A stretch of DNA of 64,000 nt, taken from NCBI RefSeq assembly GCF_007992715.1, contig NZ_BKAU01000005.1, forward strand, positions 620,001 to 684,000, in the 5' to 3' direction. The position numbers were made by a program, and so were the translations under genes. The notes under the pieces are model-generated. The model was not told the DNA's origin, ran no database searches, and worked only from the letters and a program-made list of their open reading frames with translations. The DNA comes from Chitinophaga cymbidii (GTDB lineage: Bacteria > Bacteroidota > Bacteroidia > Chitinophagales > Chitinophagaceae). This document shows positions 42,190 through 51,599 of the stretch, piece by piece (within the stretch, counting starts at the first letter, position 1; each line of letters begins with the position of its first letter).

Positions 42190-43434
42190 ATGAAATGTAT
42201 CGTTATCGGCGGCGGCATCATCGGGCTCAGCTCGGCGTATTTTCTGCAACAAAGCGGATGGGAGGTGACCGTCATTGATAAAGGCGATTTCTCCAACAAC
42301 TGCTCATACGGCAACGCGGGATATGTATGCCCCAGCCACTTCGTGCCCATGGCTACGCCAGGCATCGTCCGGCAGGGATTGAAATGGATGCTGGACACAC
42401 AAAGCCCCTTCTACGTAAAACCCCGCTTCAGCCTCGGCTTGCTCGACTGGGGCATGAAATTCATGCGCAGCGCCAACGCCGCGCATGTGGAGCGCAGCGC
42501 AGTTCCCCTCCGCGATATCGCCATCCTCAGCAAGCAGTTGTATGAAAACTGGTTCCGGCAACCCGGCTTTGATTTCGGGTACGAGGAAAAGGGATTGCTG
42601 GATATGTTCCGCATGCCGGAGAACGAAGCGCATGCCCACCATTCCGTTGAAAAAGCGCAGGAGCTTGGCCTGGACGCCGAATATCTCAACGCCGCGCAGG
42701 TGCAGGCGATGGAGCCACAAACGGAACTGAATATTCACGGCGCCGTATATTTCAAATGCGACGCGCATCTCTATCCGAACAAGCTAATGTTCAACCTCCT
42801 CGAATTGCTGCATGAAAGAAAAGTACGTTTTATTCCCAATGAAACCGTTACCGGCTTTGAACAGCACAATGGAAAGATCAGCAAAGTAACCACCAATAAA
42901 GGCACGTATGATAGCGACATGGTAGTGATCGCTACCGGCTCGTGGAGCCGGGAAATGGCCGCGAAGCTTTCAGTGAAACTGCCGATGGCGGCAGGCCGCG
43001 GATACTCCGTGACCTATGAAGATGCGCCTTACAAGCTGAATCATCCCGCCATTCTCATGGAAGGCCGCGTAGCCATCACACCGATGGACGGCAACAAGAT
43101 CCGCTTCGGCGGAACGATGGAGATCACGTCGCTGAACGCCCCGCCCAACATGGACCGCGTGAAAGGCATCCTGAAAACCGTGCAGCAGTACATACCGGCA
43201 TACAACATTCCCATGCCGCCCAAAGAACAGGTCTGGTTTGGTTACCGGCCCTGCTCGGCAGACGGACTGCCTTACATCGGCAGGTTGAGCAGGATCAGCA
43301 ACTGCATCCTCGCCACCGGGCATTCCATGCTCGGGCTGAGCCTGGGAGCAGGCACCGGCAAGCTGGTGAGCGAGCTGGCGAATGAACAAACACCCAGTAT
43401 GAATATCAAACCATTTTCTCCGGAACGCTTCTAA
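42190..43434 (+). CDS. FAD-dependent D-amino-acid dehydrogenase, probable D-hydroxyproline dehydrogenase
   Basis: A 414-residue DAO-fold flavoprotein (like DadA). The N-terminal dinucleotide motif is VIGGGIIGLSSAYFL (about residues 5-19), followed by GNAGYVCPSHFVPMATPG, a DadA-like segment. The C-terminal FAD-binding GYRPCSADGLPYIG and GHSMLGLSLGAGTG are intact. Next to the 4-Hyp epimerase it should oxidise cis-4-hydroxy-D-proline to 1-pyrroline-4-hydroxy-2-carboxylate, passing electrons to the respiratory chain. No hcn-type partner subunits are present, so it is the single-subunit form. Confidence 0.9.
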   Translation: MKCIVIGGGIIGLSSAYFLQQSGWEVTVIDKGDFSNNCSYGNAGYVCPSHFVPMATPGIVRQGLKWMLDTQSPFYVKPRFSLGLLDWGMKFMRSANAAHVERSAVPLRDIAILSKQLYENWFRQPGFDFGYEEKGLLDMFRMPENEAHAHHSVEKAQELGLDAEYLNAAQVQAMEPQTELNIHGAVYFKCDAHLYPNKLMFNLLELLHERKVRFIPNETVTGFEQHNGKISKVTTNKGTYDSDMVVIATGSWSREMAAKLSVKLPMAAGRGYSVTYEDAPYKLNHPAILMEGRVAITPMDGNKIRFGGTMEITSLNAPPNMDRVKGILKTVQQYIPAYNIPMPPKEQVWFGYRPCSADGLPYIGRLSRISNCILATGHSMLGLSLGAGTGKLVSELANEQTPSMNIKPFSPERF

Positions 43435-43445
43435 ACCCTTGTATC

Positions 43446-45164
43446 ATGAGAATTATCCTGTGCTGCATTGCTTTACTTTGCATGCAGACCGCCATTCATG
43501 CGCAATCTACCTTGTATGAGCAATCCAGCGAAGTGAACAATATCATGGTGACGTATAACGCGGACAGAGGAGCGCTGAACAGGTTCTACTTCGTCAGAAA
43601 TTCTCCCGAACGTCGTGAACGGCTGAAGACGATGTACGAAGGTTACATGAAACGCCTGTCACAGCTCGGTTTTGAGAATCTGCCCACAGGGTCGAAAGTA
43701 GATTACATCCTCTTTCAGCGTAACCTGGAAGATGAACTGTACGAACTGGCGCAGGAAAAGAAAGAATACGATGCGAACGCCGGATGGTTCCCCTTTGCGG
43801 AAAGGATCTATGCCATCGAAAAGGCGCGCCGCCGTGGCGCCGCACCGGATGCGCCGGCGCTGGCTGCGGAAATGAACGGCATCGCAAAAGCGTTGCTGAC
43901 ATCAAAAGCCGCGCTCGAAAAGGAAAAGAACATGACGCTGGCTTTAAGCCGCAGGGCCGCCGCTACCGCGAAAGGTCTGCAATCCGCGTTGAAAAGCTCA
44001 TTTGATTTCTATAACGGTTATGATCCGCTGTACACCTGGTGGATACCGATGCCGTACAAGCGGCTGGACAGCCTGCTGGATCAATATGCAGCGCTCCTCG
44101 CCGCCAAAGGCAAAAGCGATGTGTCGCAAAAGGATGACGGCAGCGGCATCATCGGTCAACCTATCGGCCGCGAAGAGATCATCCGGCAGCTGCAATATGA
44201 AATGATCCCCTACACGCCGGAAGACCTCATCGCTATCGCCAATAAAGAATTTGCCTGGTGCGATGCGGAAATGCTGAAAGCATCGCGGGAAATGGGATTT
44301 GGTGACGACTGGAAAGCCGCCATGGAAAAGGTGAAGAACAGCTACGTGCCGCCCTCGAAACAGCCCGAAGCGATGATGAAGCTGTACAATGAATCCGTGG
44401 ATTTCATCCGGCAACACGACCTTATCACCATTCCCGAACTGGGCGAGGAAACCTGGAGAATGAGCATGATGGCGCCGGAGCGGCAGCTGGTCAGCCCGTT
44501 TTTCCTCGGCGGGGAGGAGTTCATCATATCTTATCCCACCAACACCATGCAGCACGATGATAAAATGATGAGCATGCGCGGCAACAACCCTCATTTTTCC
44601 CGCGCCACCGTGCATCATGAGCTGTTCGCCGGCCACGCCATGCAGCAGTTCATGAACAGCCGCTACAAAACCTATCGCCGCTTTAATACACCTTTTTGGG
44701 TGGAAGGCTGGTCCCTGTACTGGGAGCGCCTGCTGTGGGATTTGAAATTCCCCGTGTCGCCGGAAGACCGCATCGGCATGCTGTTCTGGCGTATGCACCG
44801 CTGCGCCCGCATCATCTTTTCACTCAGCTATCATACCGGTAAATGGACGCCGCTGCAATGCATCGATTTTTTGGTGGACCGCGTGAACCACGAACGCGCC
44901 AACGCGGAAGGAGAGGTGCGCCGCTCTTTCACCGGCGGCTACGGCCCTTTGTACCAGGTGGCTTACATGATCGGCGGCTTGCAGTTTGAGGCGCTGAAGA
45001 AAGAGCTGGTAGATAGCGGGAAGATGACCTACAAACAGTTTCACGATGCCATCATCCGGGAGAACGCGATGCCGGTGGAAATGGTCAGAGCTATTTTGAT
45101 CAACCAGCAGCTGACGAAAGATTTTAAAACGAACTGGAAATTCTATCCATTGTTTGCTAAATGA
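43446..45164 (+). CDS. Exported DUF885 family metallopeptidase-like protein
   Basis: A 572-residue protein with a signal peptide (MRIILCCIALLCMQTAIHAQ). It carries the DUF885 zinc-site motif HHELFAGHAMQ (His391, Glu392, His397 as the HExxxGH pattern), and FWVEGWSLYWERLLWD downstream. Family members are M32-like helical metallopeptidases. It lies eleven bases after the D-hydroxyproline dehydrogenase gene, so it is probably part of the same operon. An exported peptidase would fit the release of hydroxyproline from collagen- or plant-wall-type peptides (inference). Confidence 0.87.
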   Translation: MRIILCCIALLCMQTAIHAQSTLYEQSSEVNNIMVTYNADRGALNRFYFVRNSPERRERLKTMYEGYMKRLSQLGFENLPTGSKVDYILFQRNLEDELYELAQEKKEYDANAGWFPFAERIYAIEKARRRGAAPDAPALAAEMNGIAKALLTSKAALEKEKNMTLALSRRAAATAKGLQSALKSSFDFYNGYDPLYTWWIPMPYKRLDSLLDQYAALLAAKGKSDVSQKDDGSGIIGQPIGREEIIRQLQYEMIPYTPEDLIAIANKEFAWCDAEMLKASREMGFGDDWKAAMEKVKNSYVPPSKQPEAMMKLYNESVDFIRQHDLITIPELGEETWRMSMMAPERQLVSPFFLGGEEFIISYPTNTMQHDDKMMSMRGNNPHFSRATVHHELFAGHAMQQFMNSRYKTYRRFNTPFWVEGWSLYWERLLWDLKFPVSPEDRIGMLFWRMHRCARIIFSLSYHTGKWTPLQCIDFLVDRVNHERANAEGEVRRSFTGGYGPLYQVAYMIGGLQFEALKKELVDSGKMTYKQFHDAIIRENAMPVEMVRAILINQQLTKDFKTNWKFYPLFAK

Positions 45165-45169
45165 TAAAA

Positions 45170-45202
45170 GCCGGTGCGCACCTTTGAAGGGAGCGCACCG
45201 GC
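45170..45202 (-). terminator. Terminator of the arabinose operon
   Basis: GCCGGTGCGC and GCGCACCGGC form a perfect ten-pair stem. On the minus strand it is followed by TTTTATC, so it mainly ends the symporter transcript; it lies just after the DUF885 stop and may also stop the plus-strand operon less efficiently. Confidence 0.75.
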
Positions 45203-45215
45203 CTGCAAAAATATC

Positions 45216-46901
45216 TTACCAGAACTTCGCGTACAGCGCCGTCAATATCAGGATCGTAAATATGATCATCACAATAGTAGAAGGCTTCAGTTTGAACATT
45301 TCCTTGTCCAGCGCAAAGGCTTTCGGATTCACTTTCGGACCGGCGAGGCTCATCACCACCATCACGATCATGGTGAACAGGAAAGACAGTCCCATGCAGA
45401 TCAGGAAGGGGATCACGTACCCGCCTTTCCCGTCAGGATAAGCGGTGTACAGCCAGGTTTCGGTACCGAACAGGCTCACCGCGAAGCTGTTGTTGAAGAA
45501 AACGGACAATACAAACCCGGTGATCACGCCAGCGATGGCGGCCGCGCCGGTGGTGCGTTTCCAGAACATGCCAAGGATGAACATCGCGAATACACCGGGG
45601 CTGATGAAGCCGGTATATTTCTGTATGAACGTAAAGCCGCCTTCACCGCCGATTCCCAGCAGGTCTTCCCAGGTAAAGATCACGGCAATGAGCATCGCCG
45701 CGAAGATCGTTGCCCGTCCTACCCATACGAGCTGTTTTTCACCGGCGGCCTTGTTGAAATATTTCTGGTAGATGTCCAGCGTGAAGATGGTGGAGATACT
45801 GTTGGCCTTGCCCGCGAGGGACGCCACGATGGCGGCCGTCAATGCGGCGATGGACAGCCCTTTCAGTCCACTTGGCAGGAACCCGAGGATGGCGGAATAA
45901 GCGCCGTCCTTGCTGCTCAGTTCCGGCAGATGGCCGTTCTTGTACAGCACATATGCCGCGATACCCGGCAGCATCACGATCACCGGCATCATCAGCTTCA
46001 GGAAGCCGGCAAACAGGATGCCCGTGCGGGCGGTTTGCAGATTGGCGCCCAGCGCGCGTTGCGTAATGTATTGATTACAGCCCCAGTAGTTCAGGTTCAC
46101 GATCCACTGGCCGGCGAAATACATCGCAATGCCGGGCAATACCACGTAGCGGTCGATCTCCAGCTGGGAAGATGCCGCGGTGGGCTTGGGCAGTATCATT
46201 TTAAAATGTTCCGGCGCATCTTTCATCATCGCGTTAAAACCCGCGAGCGCATCGCTTCCGAGGCCGAATTTTTCCGATACCATCGTCAATGCAAGATAAG
46301 TAGTAGCAAGACCGCCGATGATCAGCACAGCTACCTGTATCACATCTGTATACCCGATCACCTTCATCCCGCCAAGGGTGATGATCAGCGCAAACAACGC
46401 CAGCAGCAGCATGATCATGTGCAGCGATTCGCCGCCGACCAGGCCGTTGATGGCTACGGCGCCAAGGTAAAGGATAGAAGTAAGGTTCACGAAGACGTAG
46501 AGGAAAAGCCAGAAGATCGCCATGATCAGCGCTACCGTTTCATTGTAGCGCATTTTCAGGAACTGCGGCATCGTATAGACCTTGTTCTTCAGGTAGACGG
46601 GTATGAACCACACAGCGATGATGATCAGCGCCAGCGCGGCGATCCACTCATACGCCGCTACGGCCATCCCTACAAAGAAGCCTTCGCCGCTCATGCCGAT
46701 GAACTGCTCCGCGGAGATGTTGGACGCGATCAGGGATGCGCCGATCGCCCACCAGGTAAGCGATCCCTCTGCCAGGAAGAAGTCCTTCGTGTCCATGGAA
46801 GCCTTCTTCTTTTTACGGTAGATATAGTACCCGAAGCCGGCGACAATGACGAAGTAAATGGCGAAAACAAGATAATCGTAGAAAACCAGGTTGTTCTTCA
46901 T
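45216..46901 (-). CDS. Sodium:solute symporter (SSS family), probable L-arabinose transporter
   Basis: A 561-residue membrane protein with about 14 membrane segments. It shows SSS-family features: the N-terminal FFLAEGSLTWWAIGASLIASNISAEQFIG (SGLT-like first helix), the GGMKVIGYTDVIQ segment and GLSIAALTAAIVASLAGKANSISTIF. It is the last gene of araB-araD-araA-symporter, 21 bases after araA, so uptake of L-arabinose with Na+ is the likely role. It is the only sugar transporter in this island. Confidence 0.9.
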   Translation of the reverse strand: MKNNLVFYDYLVFAIYFVIVAGFGYYIYRKKKKASMDTKDFFLAEGSLTWWAIGASLIASNISAEQFIGMSGEGFFVGMAVAAYEWIAALALIIIAVWFIPVYLKNKVYTMPQFLKMRYNETVALIMAIFWLFLYVFVNLTSILYLGAVAINGLVGGESLHMIMLLLALFALIITLGGMKVIGYTDVIQVAVLIIGGLATTYLALTMVSEKFGLGSDALAGFNAMMKDAPEHFKMILPKPTAASSQLEIDRYVVLPGIAMYFAGQWIVNLNYWGCNQYITQRALGANLQTARTGILFAGFLKLMMPVIVMLPGIAAYVLYKNGHLPELSSKDGAYSAILGFLPSGLKGLSIAALTAAIVASLAGKANSISTIFTLDIYQKYFNKAAGEKQLVWVGRATIFAAMLIAVIFTWEDLLGIGGEGGFTFIQKYTGFISPGVFAMFILGMFWKRTTGAAAIAGVITGFVLSVFFNNSFAVSLFGTETWLYTAYPDGKGGYVIPFLICMGLSFLFTMIVMVVMSLAGPKVNPKAFALDKEMFKLKPSTIVMIIFTILILTALYAKFW

Positions 46902-46922
46902 AACGGAATTTAATAATAAAAA

Positions 46923-48419
46923 TTAGCTGTTGAGCAGGTAATAGGATTCGTTCCAGCGTAATTCATTTTTCAGGCGATGCAGTTCGGTATGCTTGTCGAT
47001 CAGCACGTACTCTATGTTGGCCATTTCTGCAAAGTCTTCCATATGCGCGGAGGTAAGGTTCTGGCTGTAGCAGGTGTGATGTGCGCCGCCGGCCAGTATC
47101 CATGCCGCGCAACCTGTTTTCATATTCGGATAAGGTTTCCAGAACACGCGCGCCACCGGCAGGTTGGGCATGCTGTGTACCGGGTTGACGGCGATCACTT
47201 CGTTCACGAGCAGGCGGAAGCGCTGGCCCATGTCAACGATGGAGGCATTGATCGCGGGGCCTTGCCCGGCGTTGAACACCAGCCTTACCGGATCTGATTT
47301 TCCGCCGATGCCGAGCGGATGTATCTCGCAGGACGGCTTGCCTTCCGCGATGGACGAGCAGATCTCCAGCATGTGGGAGCCGAGCACCATCGGGTTGTTG
47401 GGATCGAAATGATAGGTGTAGTCTTCCATGAAGGAGTTGCCGCCGGGAAGCCCGCTGCCCATCACTTTCATGGCGCGCACCAGCGCCGCCGTTTTCCAGT
47501 CGCCTTCGCCGGCGAAGCCGTAACCCGCCGCCATCATACGCTGTGCGGCAATGCCGGGCAGCTGCTCCATGCCGTGCAGGTCTTCAAAGGTATCTGTAAA
47601 GCCTTTGTAGTTGCCGTCTTCGAGGAAAGCCTTGAGGCCCAGTTCTATCTTCGCCGCTTCGCGGAGCGCCGCGTGCTGGTTGTTGCCTTTCCGCAAGGAT
47701 TCTGCCAGCGTGTAGCTATCATCATACTCTTTCACCAGCTGGTCGATTTCCTTATCGCTGATCTGCCCGATCACTTTTACAAGATCACCGATGCCATGCG
47801 TATTCACGGAATAACCGAATTTATATTCCGCTTCCACTTTATCACCATCGGTAACGGCGACGTAGCGCATATTATCACCGAAACGCACGAAGCGCGCCCC
47901 CTGCCAGTCGTGCCAGCCGGCGGCGGAACGGGTCCAGGCATTGATGCTGTCGATCACTTCCGGGTCCTGCCAGTGACCCACCACTACTTTCCGGTTCAGG
48001 CGGATGCGGCTCACCATGAAACCGAACTCGCGGTCGCCGTGGGCGCTCTGGTTCAGGTTCATGAAGTCCATGTCGATGCTGCTGAAGGGAATATCGCGGT
48101 TGAATTGGGTGTGCAGGTGGAGCAGCGGCTTCTGCATGGCCTTCAACCCGCCGATCCACATTTTCGCGGGGGAGAAGGTATGCATCCAGGCTACGATCCC
48201 GATCACATTTTTGGCGCCGTTGGCTTCCATGATGAGGTGATAGATCTCTTCCGGCGATTTTACCACGGGTTTCCACACCACGGTAACGGGTATCTGGGGC
48301 GCGGCGTCAAGCGCTGCCGCGATCTGCTTTGAGTGCTCTGCGACCTTTAACAGGGTTTCTTCTCCATATAAGTGCTGGCTGCCAGTTACAAACCATACTT
48401 CCAGTTTTTTTAGTTCCAT
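46923..48419 (-). CDS. araA: L-arabinose isomerase
   Basis: A 498-residue Mn-dependent isomerase converting L-arabinose to L-ribulose. It shows the opening EVWFVTGSQHLYGEE, GIVAWMHTFSPAKMWIGGL, LHTQFNRDIPF with the conserved His/Gln, GYGFAGEGDWKTAALVR with the catalytic Glu, and the C-terminal AGGAHHTCYS. Length is normal. It is in the araB-araD-araA-symporter run, with 24 bases to araD. Confidence 0.97.
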   Translation of the reverse strand: MELKKLEVWFVTGSQHLYGEETLLKVAEHSKQIAAALDAAPQIPVTVVWKPVVKSPEEIYHLIMEANGAKNVIGIVAWMHTFSPAKMWIGGLKAMQKPLLHLHTQFNRDIPFSSIDMDFMNLNQSAHGDREFGFMVSRIRLNRKVVVGHWQDPEVIDSINAWTRSAAGWHDWQGARFVRFGDNMRYVAVTDGDKVEAEYKFGYSVNTHGIGDLVKVIGQISDKEIDQLVKEYDDSYTLAESLRKGNNQHAALREAAKIELGLKAFLEDGNYKGFTDTFEDLHGMEQLPGIAAQRMMAAGYGFAGEGDWKTAALVRAMKVMGSGLPGGNSFMEDYTYHFDPNNPMVLGSHMLEICSSIAEGKPSCEIHPLGIGGKSDPVRLVFNAGQGPAINASIVDMGQRFRLLVNEVIAVNPVHSMPNLPVARVFWKPYPNMKTGCAAWILAGGAHHTCYSQNLTSAHMEDFAEMANIEYVLIDKHTELHRLKNELRWNESYYLLNS

Positions 48420-48443
48420 CTTGATTAATATGTGCGTGAGTAA

Positions 48444-49145
48444 TTATTGTCCGTAATATGCATCGGGACCGTGTTTGCGTTCGAAGTGTTTTTTAATGAG
48501 GGCTTCTTTGAGCCTGGGCGCGTCGGGGCGTACCTGCTGTGTGATGTAGGCCATCTGCGCGATGCTTTCCAGCACGGCGCTGTTGTACACCGCTTTGGCG
48601 GGCGTGGCGCCCCAGGTGAAGGGGGCATGGTTGCCTACCAGTATCATTTCCACATCTTCGTAGCTGAGGTTGCGTTCCTGTAATGCGTTCATGATCTGGA
48701 AGCCGGTTTCGTATTCGTAATTTCCTTTGATCATATCGTCGCTCATGGGCGGCGCGCAGGGGATGTCCGCGGTGGTATGATCGGCGTGTGTGGTGCCGTA
48801 CACGGGGATGTCCAGCTGTGTTTGCGCCCATGCCGTAGCGTACGTGGAATGCGTGTGTACGATACCGTTAATCTTCTTCCAGTGCTTGTACAGCACGGCA
48901 TGGGTAAGGGTATCGGAGGATGGCCGCAGTTTCCCGTCCACCGTATTCCCTTCAAAATCCACCACTACCATATCTTTCGCGGAGAGATTCTTATAAGGAA
49001 CACCGCTTGGTTTGATGGCGAATACGCCGAGGTCGTGATCCGCGGCGCTGACGTTGCCGAAGGTGAAGAGGACCAGGCCCAGTTCCGGCAGTTGCATGTT
49101 GCCCTCCCAGGCTGCTTCCCTGATGTGCTGGTATTTAGTGCTCAT
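48444..49145 (-). CDS. araD: L-ribulose-5-phosphate 4-epimerase
   Basis: A 233-residue class II aldolase-fold, zinc-dependent epimerase making D-xylulose 5-phosphate. It shows FTFGNVSAADHD, KPSGVPYKNL, the zinc-binding HTHSTYATAWAQ and GTTHADHT, and VGNHAPFTWG. The open frame continues to 49265, but MSTKYQHIREAAWEGN at 49145 is the normal N-terminus. The ATG overlaps the end of araB by eleven bases, so translation is coupled. Confidence 0.96.
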   Translation of the reverse strand: MSTKYQHIREAAWEGNMQLPELGLVLFTFGNVSAADHDLGVFAIKPSGVPYKNLSAKDMVVVDFEGNTVDGKLRPSSDTLTHAVLYKHWKKINGIVHTHSTYATAWAQTQLDIPVYGTTHADHTTADIPCAPPMSDDMIKGNYEYETGFQIMNALQERNLSYEDVEMILVGNHAPFTWGATPAKAVYNSAVLESIAQMAYITQQVRPDAPRLKEALIKKHFERKHGPDAYYGQ

Positions 49146-50775
49146 ACTTGGTTTGTTGTACGGTGAAATCTCCGAGTTGATGATATCGCTGGTATCTTTT
49201 TTCATAGATGGCCGCATGCGCGGGAACCGGGTGGTATTCGCTGTCAAAGCCCTGGCCCATGGCATTCATGGCATCTTCCACTTTTGTATAGATGCCGGCG
49301 GCGGTGGCGGCGAACATGGCGGCGCCCACGGCGCAGGTCTGATCTGTTCTGTGGATGCGGATGGGCATGTTCATCACGTCGGCCATCATTTGCATGATCG
49401 CGGGTGATTTGCGTGCTACGCCGCCCATGCCGATCAATCCTTTTACGGGGATGCCTTCCTGGTTGAAACGGTCTACGATGGCTTTGGCGCCGAAGCAGGT
49501 GGCTTCGAGGATGGAGCGGAATACTTTGGGCGCGTCACTGGCAAGGTCCAGCCCGGTGATGGCGCTTTTGAGCATTTGGTTGGCGTCCGGTGTGCGGCGC
49601 CCGTTGAACCAGTCCAGCGAAAGGATGTCGTTTTCCTGTGGCGGCGCGGCGGTGGCTTTTTGCGTCAGCTCGGGGATCAGCCGGTCTATCAGCTCTTTGC
49701 CTTGTGAAAAATGCAGGAGCGGCCAGCTGATGAGGTCGCGGAACCAGGCGTAGGCGTCGCCGAAAGCGCTTTGTCCCGCTTCCATGCCCATCATGCCGGG
49801 GATCACGGAACCGGGTACCTGGCCGCAAATGCCTTTCACCAGCTTTCCCTGTACTTCTTCGAGGGGGGCTACCAGCATGTCGCAGGTAGAAGTGCCCATC
49901 ACCTTGCTGAGATGATACGGCTCTATCTGTCCGCCCACGGCGCCCATGTGCGCATCAAAAGCACCGGTGCCGATCACCACGGAAGTGGACAGGCCAAGGC
50001 GCTCTGCCCATTCGGGGCAAAGGTGGCCTGCCGCCTGGTCGGCGGTGTACGTTTCGGTGAACAGGCGGGAGGTGTAGCAATGCAGCAAGGGATCGAGGGA
50101 AGAGAAAAAGGCGTCCGGCGGAAGGCCGTCGAATTCTTTGGCCCAGAGGGCTTTATGTCCGGCGCTGCAAACGCCGCGCTTCATGTCTTTGATATGCCGC
50201 CCGCCGGTCAGCAGAAAGGGTATCCAGTCACAGTGCTCCACCCAGGAATAGCAGGCGCTCCGCACCTGTTCATCCACCCTTAAAATATGCAGCAGCTTGG
50301 CCCAGAACCACTCAGAAGAGTAAATACCACCGACAAACTGGAGGTAATTGGTCTCGAAGGTAGCGGCATGCGCGTTGATCTGCGCCGCTTCTTTAACAGC
50401 CGTATGGTCTTTCCACAACACGAACATCGCGTTGGGATTTTGCGCGAACTCCGGGCGCAGGGCGAGGGGAGTGCCGGTTTCATCCACCGCTACCGGCGTG
50501 GAGCCGGTGGTGTCTACCGAAATGGCGCGGATATTGGCGGTCACCGCTTTGCCCGCCTGGGCGAGGCAGGTGCGGATGGTATGTTCCAAACCTTCCATGT
50601 AGTCCTGCGGATGCTGGCGGAACCGGCTTTTCGCCGCATCGCAATACAGGCCGTCTTTCCATCGGGGATAATAATAAACTGCCGCGGCTACCTCTTTCCC
50701 GGTATGGGCATCTGCAATGATGGAACGCACTGAATCAGTGCCATAATCCACCCCAATAACGTAGTTCTCTTTCAT
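49135..50775 (-). CDS. araB: L-ribulokinase
   Basis: A 546-residue FGGY-family kinase that phosphorylates L-ribulose. Motifs include VIGVDYGTDSVRSIIADA at the N-terminus, ISVDTTGSTPVAVDETG, VMGTSTCDMLV and the C-terminal GLIGMGGVARKSPAIMQMMAD typical of FGGY_C. The ribulokinase-type WNARPG-like region is replaced by the usual Bacteroidota variant. Site A, a candidate AraR operator, sits 13-29 bases upstream of its ATG. Confidence 0.95.
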   Translation of the reverse strand: MKENYVIGVDYGTDSVRSIIADAHTGKEVAAAVYYYPRWKDGLYCDAAKSRFRQHPQDYMEGLEHTIRTCLAQAGKAVTANIRAISVDTTGSTPVAVDETGTPLALRPEFAQNPNAMFVLWKDHTAVKEAAQINAHAATFETNYLQFVGGIYSSEWFWAKLLHILRVDEQVRSACYSWVEHCDWIPFLLTGGRHIKDMKRGVCSAGHKALWAKEFDGLPPDAFFSSLDPLLHCYTSRLFTETYTADQAAGHLCPEWAERLGLSTSVVIGTGAFDAHMGAVGGQIEPYHLSKVMGTSTCDMLVAPLEEVQGKLVKGICGQVPGSVIPGMMGMEAGQSAFGDAYAWFRDLISWPLLHFSQGKELIDRLIPELTQKATAAPPQENDILSLDWFNGRRTPDANQMLKSAITGLDLASDAPKVFRSILEATCFGAKAIVDRFNQEGIPVKGLIGMGGVARKSPAIMQMMADVMNMPIRIHRTDQTCAVGAAMFAATAAGIYTKVEDAMNAMGQGFDSEYHPVPAHAAIYEKRYQRYHQLGDFTVQQTKYEH

Positions 50776-50787
50776 GTGGAATTTATG

Positions 50788-50804
50788 AGTGTCAATTTAA
50801 CACT
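50788..50804. promoter_or_regulatory. Candidate AraR operator, site A (upstream of araB)
   Basis: AGTGTCAATTTAACACT is an inverted repeat (AGTGT-N7-ACACT) between araR and araB. A promoter-like TACCTTAG (minus strand, 50808-50815) lies directly next to it, a position suited to repression. Confidence 0.5.
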
Positions 50805-50856
50805 TAACTAAGGTAGCAAAAAAATCCCTGATTTCTTTTTTATGGCAAAAAAAATA

Positions 50857-51567
50857 TCAGTTCAGGTTATTGGGGTTCGGGATGAAATTCAGGAAGGAGT
50901 TGAATTTCGTCTGGTATTTCCGCTTGTCAAGTTTATAGTAAAAAGCGCCGCGCTTCGAGCTGAGCCGTTCTTTATCCTTTTGTTTGATCAACAGTCCGGT
51001 TGACAATACTTTACGCGAGAAATTGCGTTTGTCCATCAGGGCGCCGTAGATCCCTTCGTAGAGGCTTTGCAGTTGCGGCAGGGTGAATTTTTCCGGCAGC
51101 AGCTCAAATACGATGGGATGGAAGGCGGCTTTGTAGCGGAGCTTTTCCTTGGCCATTTCCACCATGTCCCGGTGATCGAAAATGAGGGAAGGCAGCTTTT
51201 TCAGCGGGAACCATTCGGAATGGAAGTCGTTGTTCAACTGCTTTTTATATTTGTTGATGTCGATCAGGCTGGTGTAGGTGACGGAAACCGTCCGTTCGAT
51301 GGGATCGCGCTCTACTTCACTGAACGCATGCAGCTGTTCCATGTACACATCTTCGAGGCCGGTCAGCTCTTTCAGGATGCGCGCGGCGGACTGCTCCAGG
51401 GTTTCCTTCGGCTGTACGAAGCCTCCCATCAGGCTCCAGCGACCTTTTTCTGGTTCAAACCCTCTTTTGATCAGTAATAATTTCAGATCGGTACCGTCGA
51501 ACCCGAAAATGATACAGTCTACTGCCAGCAGCATTTTGTTCTTTCCTGCGTAGTGCGCTATTTTCAC
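50857..51567 (-). CDS. araR: Nudix-fold AraR transcriptional regulator
   Basis: A 236-residue protein with an N-terminal Nudix domain and a C-terminal winged-helix-like region (about 150-220, RNFSRKVLSTGLLIKQKDK), the architecture of NrtR/AraR regulators. The Nudix box GGFVQPKETLEQSAARILKE lacks the catalytic acidic residues (RE is RI, EE is EL), so it should bind a ligand rather than hydrolyse one. Between a beta-L-arabinofuranosidase gene and araBDA it is the likely arabinose-sensing regulator of the island. Its start is 33 bases after the upstream gene. Confidence 0.88.
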   Translation of the reverse strand: MKIAHYAGKNKMLLAVDCIIFGFDGTDLKLLLIKRGFEPEKGRWSLMGGFVQPKETLEQSAARILKELTGLEDVYMEQLHAFSEVERDPIERTVSVTYTSLIDINKYKKQLNNDFHSEWFPLKKLPSLIFDHRDMVEMAKEKLRYKAAFHPIVFELLPEKFTLPQLQSLYEGIYGALMDKRNFSRKVLSTGLLIKQKDKERLSSKRGAFYYKLDKRKYQTKFNSFLNFIPNPNNLN

Positions 51568-51599
51568 TTGTCTTTCAATTTTCTCGTGGTGAATATTGT

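Noticed and set aside
45174..46913. 579-codon open frame antisense to the sodium:solute symporter
   Set aside because: Composition is extreme (His, Gln, Asp-rich), there is no family resemblance, and the opposite strand encodes a clear SSS transporter. It is a shadow frame of GC-rich codons.
50857..51567. Assignment as an active Nudix hydrolase
   Set aside because: The Nudix box lacks the key glutamates and a winged-helix region follows, so a regulator is more likely.
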